Shown here: in pieces, positions 18,663 through 24,623 of the stretch
Numbering within the stretch: the stretch's first letter is position 1
Layout of the letters: every line of letters starts with the position of its first letter
Source of the DNA: Marilutibacter maris
GTDB lineage: Bacteria > Pseudomonadota > Gammaproteobacteria > Xanthomonadales > Xanthomonadaceae
Assembly: GCF_006546735.2 (NCBI RefSeq)
Contig: NZ_VICD02000254.1
Span: 1 to 37,445 of the forward strand
Length of the DNA: 37,445 nucleotides
Reading direction: 5' to 3'
Position numbers and translations under genes: made by a program
The notes under the pieces: generated by a model
What the model saw: only the letters and a program-made list of their open reading frames with translations
Database searches by the model: none
What the model was told of the DNA's origin: nothing

Positions 18663-19617
18663 CCTGTTCTACTGGCTGCTGGGCGGCCTGCTGCTGTATG
18701 CCGGCGGCTGCAACCTGCGCGACCGTCGCTATGCCCACGCCGCGTTCTGGTCGCTGGTGGCGGCGCTGTTCGGCACCGGCAACATCGTGCTGGCCGCGAC
18801 CGCCGCCGGCGACCCGCTGCCGTCGCAACTGGCCGGCGCGGGAGTCATCGCGCTGGCGCTGCTGGCGCCGCGGATGCGCCGCGAACACCTGGCCGAGGCG
18901 CCGGAAGCGCAGCGCCGGGCCTCGGCCCAGCGTCTGGGCCACCGGTTGTTCGGGCCGGCCCTGCTGATTCCGCTGATCACCGTGCTGGTGGTGCTGTTCG
19001 GCGACAAGCTGGGCTGGGGCGAATTCCGCCTGTTCGGCGCCGGCAGCATCACCCTGATCGGGCTGTCGCTGGCCAGCGTGGTCTCGGCCCTGGTCGCGAT
19101 CCGGGTCACCGGCGAACGCCCGCGAATGGCCGCGGTCGAGGGCCGGCGCCTGCTCGACACGATGGGCTGGGCGGCGCTGCTGCCGCTGGTGTTGGCGACC
19201 CTGGGCGGCGTGTTCGGCGCCAGCGGCGTCGGCGAAGCGGTCGCCAGCCTGGTGTCCTCGGTGATCCCGACCGACAGCCGGCTGGCCTGCGTCGTCGCCT
19301 ACGGGCTGGGCATGGTCGTGTTCACGGTGATCATGGGCAACGCCTTCGCCGCGTTTCCGGTGATGACCGCCGGCATCGGCCTGCCGCTGCTGATCCAGCA
19401 GCATGGCGCCAATCCGGCGATCCTCGGCGCGCTGGGCATGCTGACCGGCTACTGCGGCACCCTGCTGACGCCGATGGCGGCCAACTTCAACCTGGTGCCG
19501 GCCGCGCTGCTGGAGCTGGACGACCCCAACGCGGTGATCCGCGCGCAGGTACCGACCGCATTGCCGCTGATGCTGGCCAACCTCGCGCTGATGTACTGGC
19601 TGGTGTTCGCGTTCTGA
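18649..19617 (+). CDS. DUF979 family membrane protein, probable 5-oxoproline transporter subunit
   Basis: Encodes 322 residues with nine or ten hydrophobic segments. It has a strong GGGAGG seven bases before the ATG, inside the end of the DUF969 gene (14-base overlap), so the two are made in fixed proportion. Notable segments are FGDKLGWGEFRLFGAGSITL, VVFTVIMGNAFAAFPVMTAG and MLTGYCGTLLTPMAANFNLV; the last resembles substrate-binding re-entrant loops of secondary transporters, an impression only. Its place between pxpA and pcp supports transport of pyroglutamate or pyroglutamyl peptides. Confidence 0.85.
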   Translation: MLSLDLFYWLLGGLLLYAGGCNLRDRRYAHAAFWSLVAALFGTGNIVLAATAAGDPLPSQLAGAGVIALALLAPRMRREHLAEAPEAQRRASAQRLGHRLFGPALLIPLITVLVVLFGDKLGWGEFRLFGAGSITLIGLSLASVVSALVAIRVTGERPRMAAVEGRRLLDTMGWAALLPLVLATLGGVFGASGVGEAVASLVSSVIPTDSRLACVVAYGLGMVVFTVIMGNAFAAFPVMTAGIGLPLLIQQHGANPAILGALGMLTGYCGTLLTPMAANFNLVPAALLELDDPNAVIRAQVPTALPLMLANLALMYWLVFAF

Positions 19618-19644
19618 CCTCAAGCCTTCCGACGGAGCCCGCCG

Positions 19645-20304
19645 ATGTCCCGCCGATCCCTGCCCACGGTACTGCTGACCGGTTTCGAGCCGTTCGGCGA
19701 GGATGCCGGCAACCCCAGCTGGGAGGCGGCGCGCCTGCTCGACGGCACCCGCATCGCCGGGCACCGGGTGGTCGCACGTTGCCTGGCGGTCGAATTCGGC
19801 CGTTCGTTGAAACAACTGCGCGCCGCGATCCGCGAAACCCGGCCGGCGCTGGTGATATGCGTGGGCCTGGCCGGCGGCCGGGCGCAGCTTTCGCTGGAGC
19901 GGATCGGAATCAATGTCGACGACGCCCGCATCGCCGACAATGCCGGCGCACAACCGGTCGACACACCGATCGTCGCCGATGGCCCGGCGGCCTATTTCGC
20001 CCGCCTGCCGCTGAAGGCGATGATGCTGGCGCTGCGCGAGGCCGGGATTCCGGCCGAGATCTCGCAGACCGCCGGCACCTATGTCTGCAACCACGTGCTG
20101 TACGGTCTGATGCACGCGCTGAGGGCGAAGCCGCGGGTCCGCGGCGGCTTCATCCACGTGCCCTACTCGCCCGAACAGGCCGCGCGCCACCCCGGCGCGG
20201 CGAGCCTGCCGGTCGCCACCGTCGCCGACGGACTGCGGATCGCGGTACGCACCGCGCTCACCACCGATGAGGACATCCGCGTCGCCGCCGGCGCCACCCA
20301 CTGA
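19645..20304 (+). CDS. pcp: Pyroglutamyl-peptidase I
   Basis: Encodes 219 residues, the usual C15 peptidase length. It removes N-terminal pyroglutamate from peptides in the cytoplasm. The triad is complete: E85 in SLERIGIN, C148 in [12 protein letters not shown] and H171 in [12 protein letters not shown]. The N-terminal [20 protein letters not shown] is the family signature. The ATG has GACGGAG eight bases upstream and lies 27 bases after the DUF979 gene. It is last in the operon, followed by a strong hairpin. Its product, free pyroglutamate, is the substrate of PxpABC encoded just upstream. Confidence 0.96.
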   Translation: MSRRSLPTVLLTGFEPFGEDAGNPSWEAARLLDGTRIAGHRVVARCLAVEFGRSLKQLRAAIRETRPALVICVGLAGGRAQLSLERIGINVDDARIADNAGAQPVDTPIVADGPAAYFARLPLKAMMLALREAGIPAEISQTAGTYVCNHVLYGLMHALRAKPRVRGGFIHVPYSPEQAARHPGAASLPVATVADGLRIAVRTALTTDEDIRVAAGATH

Positions 20305-20333
20305 GCCGTATCCGGCGTCGTACCCGCAAACGA

Positions 20334-20361
20334 AGAACCCCTCGCCGGAGCGAGGGGTTCT
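20334..20361. terminator. Bidirectional hairpin terminator after pcp
   Basis: A perfect 11-bp stem, AGAACCCCTCG / CGAGGGGTTCT, with a 6-base loop CCGGAG. It lies between the convergent pcp and RDD genes; A- and T-rich ends on both sides let it work on either strand. Confidence 0.8.
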
Positions 20362-20388
20362 GGTCCGCGCCAAGGCCCTGCGGCCGAC

Positions 20389-20907
20389 TCAGCGCGCCTT
20401 GATCACCCGGGTGCCGGCGATCAGGTCGTGTCCGCAACGGCGGTCGCCGCGGAAGATCAGCAGCACGTTGACCAGGCCGATCAGGCCGCCGAGGTACGGG
20501 ATCGAGGTCACCACCTGCACCGGCAGGTAGCGCTTGCCCAGCAGCTGGCCGATACCGGGCTGGCTGCCGTCGAGATTGGCGATGCGCACGCCGACCAGGC
20601 GCTTGCCCCAGGTCTGCGCGCTCGCGTTCAGCGGCACGAACTGGATCGCGACGAACACCACGAAACCGATCACCACCCACATCAGCTGCGACACCATCGA
20701 CACCTGCTCACCGCGCGCGGCCGCTTCCATCGCCTGGCTGAAGTAGCCGCCGAAGTACATCAACGGCAGCATCACCGCGATCATGATCAAACCGTCGATG
20801 ATCGCCGCGCCGAGCCGCTCCCCGCGGCCGGCCAGGTCGTCGCCGTCGACCACGTCCTCGACGACGGTCTGCGGGCTCTGGTACGGATTGTTGTTGTCCT
20901 GTTGCAT
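20389..20907 (-). CDS. RDD family membrane protein
   Basis: Encodes 172 residues from the ATG at 20907, preceded by AAGGAGG at good spacing; an in-frame ATG at 20922 lacks this. The hydrophilic N terminus (QQDNNNPYQSPQTVVED) is followed by the RDD core: LAGRGERLGAAIIDGLIM, in which the Arg-Asp-Asp signature is relaxed to R..AAIID, two further helices, TWGKRLVGVRI and a last helix pair ending at RCGHDLIAGTRVI. The function of RDD proteins is mostly unknown; some have been linked to Na+/H+ exchange. It lies downstream of dcd on the same strand with a 48-base gap. Confidence 0.85.
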   Translation of the reverse strand: MQQDNNNPYQSPQTVVEDVVDGDDLAGRGERLGAAIIDGLIMIAVMLPLMYFGGYFSQAMEAAARGEQVSMVSQLMWVVIGFVVFVAIQFVPLNASAQTWGKRLVGVRIANLDGSQPGIGQLLGKRYLPVQVVTSIPYLGGLIGLVNVLLIFRGDRRCGHDLIAGTRVIKAR

Positions 20908-20955
20908 ACCCCCTCCTTGCATGTTGCCTGTTGTGTTGAAGATCGATCCGCCGGC

Positions 20956-21522
20956 TCAGGTCCTGGGCAGGGTCACCCCGGTCTGGCCCTGATATTTGCC
21001 GCCACGGTCCCGGTAGCTGGTCTCGCAGACCTCGTCGGACTGGAAGAACAGCATCTGCGCGACCCCCTCGTTGGCGTAGATCCGCGCCGGCAGCGGCGTG
21101 GTGTTGCTGAACTCCAGGGTCACGTGCCCTTCCCACTCCGGCTCCAGCGGGGTCACGTTGACGATGATGCCGCAACGCGCGTAGGTGCTCTTGCCCAGGC
21201 AGACCACCAGCGTGTCGCGCGGGATCCGGAAATACTCGACGGTGCGCGCCAGCGCGAAGGAGTTGGGCGGAATGATGCACACGTCGGACTCGACGTCGAC
21301 GAAGCTGCCGGAGTCGAAATGCTTGGGGTCGACGATCGTCGAGTTGATGTTGGTGAAGACCTTGAACTCCCGCGAGCAGCGCACGTCGTAGCCGTAGCTG
21401 GAGGTACCGTAGCTGACGATCCGCTCGCCGCCGGCATGCTTGACCTGGCCGGGCTCGAACGGCTCGATCATGCCCTGTTGCTCGGACATGCGGCGGATCC
21501 AGCGGTCGGACTTGATGCTCAT
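20956..21522 (-). CDS. dcd: dCTP deaminase
   Basis: Encodes 188 residues, close to the 193 of E. coli Dcd. It deaminates dCTP to dUTP, feeding thymidylate synthesis. Family marks are [12 protein letters not shown], the [17 protein letters not shown] segment, the [19 protein letters not shown] region and the catalytic-glutamate motif [11 protein letters not shown], ending [12 protein letters not shown]. The ATG at 21522 lies 33 bases after a TAGAAT -10 element. An RDD gene follows. In many gammaproteobacteria dcd lies near mrp and metG, as here, though an S8 protease gene now sits between dcd and mrp. Confidence 0.96.
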   Translation of the reverse strand: MSIKSDRWIRRMSEQQGMIEPFEPGQVKHAGGERIVSYGTSSYGYDVRCSREFKVFTNINSTIVDPKHFDSGSFVDVESDVCIIPPNSFALARTVEYFRIPRDTLVVCLGKSTYARCGIIVNVTPLEPEWEGHVTLEFSNTTPLPARIYANEGVAQMLFFQSDEVCETSYRDRGGKYQGQTGVTLPRT

Positions 21523-21554
21523 TCGGGACGTGTCACCTGTCTTGGGGAACGCCG

Positions 21555-21560
21555 ATTCTA
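21555..21560 (-). promoter_or_regulatory. -10 element of dcd promoter
   Basis: TAGAAT on the minus strand in GCGGCTAGAATCGGCG, 33 bases before the dcd ATG. No clear -35. Confidence 0.45.
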
Positions 21561-21611
21561 GCCGCAGGCCGTCCGCGATGCGCGGCCCCGCCCGCTCCCG
21601 CCGCCGCATGC

Positions 21612-21639
21612 AGAAGGGCCCGGTCGCCCGGGCCCCTCT
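21612..21639 (-). terminator. Hairpin terminator after the S8 protease gene
   Basis: AGAAGGGCCCGG / CCGGGCCCCTCT, a 12-bp stem with one mismatch and a TCGC tetraloop, 53 bases past the protease stop and upstream of dcd on the same strand. Confidence 0.7.
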
Positions 21640-21654
21640 GGTCATACGATTGCC

Positions 21655-21699
21655 GGATCGATCAGAACCGGGTCGATCAGAACCGGGTCGATCAGAAGC
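21655..21699. repeat. 15-bp tandem repeat (three copies) spanning the S8 protease stop codon
   Basis: The plus strand shows GG(A/G)TCGATCAGAACC repeated with a period of exactly 15: TCA occurs at 21662, 21677 and 21692. The copy furthest right contains the TCA at 21692-21694 that is the protease stop codon and differs at one or two bases, so the two downstream copies look like duplications of the gene's last codons plus stop. Confidence 0.85.
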
Positions 21700-23062
21700 C
21701 GCTGGCGTCCAGGCGGCCGCCGGTCAGCACCTTGCCCTGCAGCGACGGGGTCGCGACCGTGGCGTTCAGGATCGCCGCCTTGATCTGCGCCGCGGTGGCG
21801 GTCGGATGCGAGGACGCGTACAGCGCCGCGGCGCCGGTCACGTGCGGAGTCGCCATCGAGGTGCCGCTGTAGCTGGCATAGCCCGACACCACGTTGCCCT
21901 TCGAGCGGACCGGCACGGTCGAATAGATCGCCGAGCCAGGGGCCCCCAGGTCGACCGTGGTCGCGCCCCACTGCGAGAAGCTCGACAGCGCACCGGAACT
22001 GGTGATCGAGGCGACCGCGATGATGTTGGCGTTCGAATAGTTCGACGGGTAACTCGCCCGCGCATCGTTGTCGTAGGCATCGTTGCCCGCCGCGGCGATG
22101 AACAGGATGTCGGCATCGCCGGCGCGCCCGATCGCGTCCTGCAGCGCCTGCGAGAAACCGCCGCCGCCCCAGGAGTTGTTGGTCGCCACGATGTTCATGT
22201 TGTGGCGGACCTTCAGGTCGGTCATGTAGTCGACCGCCTCGATCGCGTCGGCGGTGCTGCCGCCACGGCGGCCGAGGAAGCGGCCGCTGATCAGCTTCAC
22301 GCCCGACCAGCACACGCCGGCCACGCCCTTGCCGTTGCCACCGACGCCGGCGATGGTGCCGGACACGTGGGTGCCGTGGTCGTCGTTGGAGCCGCCGGAG
22401 TTGACGTCGTTGCCGCCGCCCTCGAAGTCCCAGCCATGGACGTCGTCGACATAGCCGTTGCCGTCGTTGTCGATGCCGTCGACCGGATCGTAGGGATTGG
22501 TCCAGACGTTGGCGGCGAGGTCTTCGTGGTTGTAGTAGATGCCCTCGTCGATCACGCCGACATAGACGTTGCTGCAGTCGGTATGGCCGGCGGCCCAGGC
22601 CTCGGCGGCCTGCGAACCGTAGGCGTTCGAGGGGCTGGTGGTGTTGCCGTACATGCCCCACAGCGAGCCGTTGGTGTAGTAGGTGTCGTTGGAGGTCGCG
22701 AAGTGCTGGTAGGTCCAGTTCGGCTCGGCGTACTCGACCGCCGGGTCGTTCTGCAGGGCCTTGATCGCGACGCCCAGCGCCATGCCGGCCGGCAGTCGCA
22801 TCAGCTCCACGTCGCCGCCGTTGCGGCCGCGATGGACGGTCCTGGCCTGCTGCGCGCGCAGTCCGCCGCGGACCGCACCACGCTGGTCGGCGTCGACGCC
22901 GTCGCGGAACTTGACGATCAACTCCCCGGCCCGGTGCGCCTTGCCTGCGCCCAGATCCCTCAGCACCAGGTCCGGACGCCCACCGGCGACCGCGACCGAC
23001 GAAACGCCAAGGACGGCCACTACCGCACCCGCCAGGATGGAACTGCGAACTGCTCGGTTCAT
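21692..23062 (-). CDS. Secreted S8 family serine protease (subtilase)
   Basis: Encodes 456 residues: signal peptide (1-26, ending SSVAVAG), an I9-type propeptide (about 45-118, from ELIVKF to YAEPNW) and a subtilisin domain. The triad is D172 in [11 protein letters not shown]232 in [10 protein letters not shown] and S402 in SGTSMATPH; the oxyanion asparagine is N327 in AAAGND. The Asp box reads DEG where most subtilases have DTG or DSG. The insert [18 protein letters not shown] marks a calcium-binding-like subgroup. There is no C-terminal PPC or other secretion domain, so export by the general route is likely. The gene stands alone between dcd and mrp, followed by a tandem repeat and a hairpin. 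It is probably an extracellular feeding protease. Confidence 0.93.
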   Translation of the reverse strand: MNRAVRSSILAGAVVAVLGVSSVAVAGGRPDLVLRDLGAGKAHRAGELIVKFRDGVDADQRGAVRGGLRAQQARTVHRGRNGGDVELMRLPAGMALGVAIKALQNDPAVEYAEPNWTYQHFATSNDTYYTNGSLWGMYGNTTSPSNAYGSQAAEAWAAGHTDCSNVYVGVIDEGIYYNHEDLAANVWTNPYDPVDGIDNDGNGYVDDVHGWDFEGGGNDVNSGGSNDDHGTHVSGTIAGVGGNGKGVAGVCWSGVKLISGRFLGRRGGSTADAIEAVDYMTDLKVRHNMNIVATNNSWGGGGFSQALQDAIGRAGDADILFIAAAGNDAYDNDARASYPSNYSNANIIAVASITSSGALSSFSQWGATTVDLGAPGSAIYSTVPVRSKGNVVSGYASYSGTSMATPHVTGAAALYASSHPTATAAQIKAAILNATVATPSLQGKVLTGGRLDASGF

Positions 23063-23297
23063 GCACTAACCCCCAGAAAATGGTCTTGCACGACGCCCCA
23101 AAACGGGCGACCGATCGACGCTAGCAGAACCTGTCAGATCGCGCAGCCCGGGAAAAACCCTCAGCCCGACTCGCACCGTCTTTGCCGAATCTGTCTTTTT
23201 TCTTTTCGGATCAAGGCTGTTTTTCGATGCTGCGGGCGCAACAACCCGGCGCCGGCCCCCTGCGCGAGTCCATTCAAGATTTATTCATATTTGTGAC

Positions 23298-24149
23298 TCA
23301 GTCCCGCAATGACGCCGAGATCGGCATCGGCGCACGCGGCCGCCCATCCAGCGCCTGCGCCATCGCCCAGGCCGCCTGCCGGTAGGCCTGGGCCGCCGGC
23401 GAATCCGGAGCCGCGGCGGTGATCGGGCTGCCGGCGTCGCCCTGTTCGCGGATGCCGACATCCAGCGGCAGACTGCCCAGCAACGGCACCCCGTAGCGCT
23501 CGGCCATCTGTGCGCCGCCGCCGCTGCCGAAGATGTGCTCGCTGTGGCCGCAGTTCGAGCACACGTGCACGGCCATGTTCTCGATCAGGCCCAGCACCGG
23601 CACCTCGACTTTCTCGAACATCTTCAATGCCTTGCGCGCGTCGAGGGTGGCGATCTCCTGCGGCGTGGTGACGATCACCGCGCCGGCCACCGGGATCTTC
23701 TGGGCCAGGGTCAGCTGGATATCGCCGGTTCCGGGCGGCAGGTCGACGATCAGGTAGTCCAGGCCCTCCTCGCCGCCCCAGCGGGTCTGCTCCAGCAACT
23801 GGGTCAGCGCCGAGGTCGCCATCGGCCCGCGCCAGATCATCGGCGTGTCCTGGTCGACCAGCAGGCCGATCGACATCGCCTCGACCCCGTAGGCCCGCAT
23901 CGGCTCGATGGTCTTGCCGTCGGGGCTGTCCGGGCGCCCCGACAAACCGAGCATCGCCGGCACGCTGGGCCCGTAGATGTCGGCATCCAGGACGCCGACC
24001 CGGGCGCCCTCGGCCGCCAGCGCCAGGGCCAGATTGACCGCGGTGGTCGACTTGCCGACCCCGCCCTTGCCCGAGCCGATCGCGATGATGTTGCGGATGC
24101 CCGGGATGGGCGACAGATTCGGTTGGACCTTGTGGGCGGAGACGGACAT
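23298..24149 (-). CDS. apbC: Mrp/ApbC (NBP35-like) iron-sulfur cluster carrier ATPase
   Basis: Encodes 283 residues. The deviant Walker A motif is GKGGVGKS (27-34). The cluster-binding CxxC is C197/C200 in VCSNCGHSEHIF, and DLPPGTGD is the Walker B-like segment. It assembles or delivers Fe-S clusters in the cytoplasm. Unlike E. coli Mrp it lacks the N-terminal MIP18-like domain; the P-loop domain starts within 25 residues. The promoter is TTGGCG-16-TAAAAT at 24185-24212. In E. coli mrp and metG are divergent neighbours; here metG is also divergent but 6.9 kb away. A 3' AT-rich gap separates it from the S8 protease. Confidence 0.95.
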   Translation of the reverse strand: MSVSAHKVQPNLSPIPGIRNIIAIGSGKGGVGKSTTAVNLALALAAEGARVGVLDADIYGPSVPAMLGLSGRPDSPDGKTIEPMRAYGVEAMSIGLLVDQDTPMIWRGPMATSALTQLLEQTRWGGEEGLDYLIVDLPPGTGDIQLTLAQKIPVAGAVIVTTPQEIATLDARKALKMFEKVEVPVLGLIENMAVHVCSNCGHSEHIFGSGGGAQMAERYGVPLLGSLPLDVGIREQGDAGSPITAAAPDSPAAQAYRQAAWAMAQALDGRPRAPMPISASLRD

Positions 24150-24184
24150 AGACGGGGGCAGCCATGCGGGGAACGGGATACCGC

Positions 24185-24212
24185 ATTTTACTGGTCACCC
24201 CGTACCCGCCAA
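24185..24212 (-). promoter_or_regulatory. apbC/mrp promoter
   Basis: On the minus strand, TTGGCG (24207-24212), a 16-base spacer and TAAAAT (24185-24190), 35 bases before the ATG. The best -35/-10 pair in the window. It places the structured segment 24213-24480 outside the mrp leader. Confidence 0.55.
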
Positions 24213-24480
24213 GGAAATGCCCTGCCCCATGCTGAGCCTCCGGCGAGGCCGGCACGCCTTATCCGCCAGACCGAGGTAGGGGGTTGGCCGCCGCTTGCGT
24301 TCCATGGAGCGTGGCCGCTCAAAACGGCCGCGCAAGCCACCTGTCACGAAGACGGGCGGTTCACCGGGGTTTCGTCCTGCAGGGGAGAGGCGGCGACGAG
24401 CGAGCTGTCCCACGCGACCGGCAATCGGAGGCCCTTGCGAAAGAGCAGAACAGGCAAAGTGAGTCGCCATGAAAATGTGG
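24213..24480. other. Gene-free segment with nested inverted repeats, possible structured RNA or repeat element
   Basis: The window's only gene-free stretch over 300 bases is 24150-24623; this is its main part. Inverted repeats seen: CCCTGC 24220-24225 pairing with GCAGGG 24379-24384, which closes a 165-base domain; hairpin GCCTC-CGGC-GAGGC 24236-24249; hairpin GCTTGCG 24293-24299 with CGCAAGC 24331-24337, enclosing GGCCG/CGGCC (24313-24329); and ACGAA 24346-24350 with TTCGT 24371-24375. The minus strand is open for 91 codons (24470 to 24195), but third-position GC is far below that of the real genes, so it is probably not protein. It does not resemble 6S, RNase P, tmRNA, SRP RNA, or cobalamin, TPP, FMN or c-di-GMP riboswitch cores that I can recall. 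Strand unknown. Confidence 0.4.
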
Positions 24481-24488
24481 CAGCGACA

Positions 24489-24503
24489 TTAACAGCATGT
24501 TAA
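24489..24503. promoter_or_regulatory. Palindrome upstream of the TonB-dependent receptor, possible operator
   Basis: TTAACA-GCA-TGTTAA, a perfect 6-bp inverted repeat with a 3-base centre, in an AT-rich patch 120 bases before the receptor ATG. Shape and position suit a dimeric regulator site. A second dyad, CTCATC/GATGAG (24546-24565), lies between it and the gene. Confidence 0.4.
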
Positions 24504-24623
24504 GTTTTGGTGCAGGAGGGGGCTCGCCAGAGCTCGTCAAGGGAGCTCATCACGGAGCTGATGAGTCGAATAAAGCACGGCAGGGAACGCCAGAAGTCAA
24601 AACAATTGTCTTAGGGGATCACA

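Noticed and set aside
18052-20373. 773-codon minus-strand frame opposite DUF969, DUF979 and pcp
   Set aside because: Antisense shadow; the plus strand is supported by motifs, ribosome sites and overlaps.
24220-24384. 6S RNA or a cobalamin/c-di-GMP riboswitch
   Set aside because: The closing stem and length suggested 6S RNA, but its conserved central motifs were not found, and the riboswitch core sequences did not match on either strand.
24195-24470. 91-codon minus-strand open frame in the mrp-receptor gap as a small protein gene
   Set aside because: Third-position GC is much lower than in the surrounding real genes, there is no ribosome site, and no family pattern was recognised. It was kept as part of the structured-segment entry instead.
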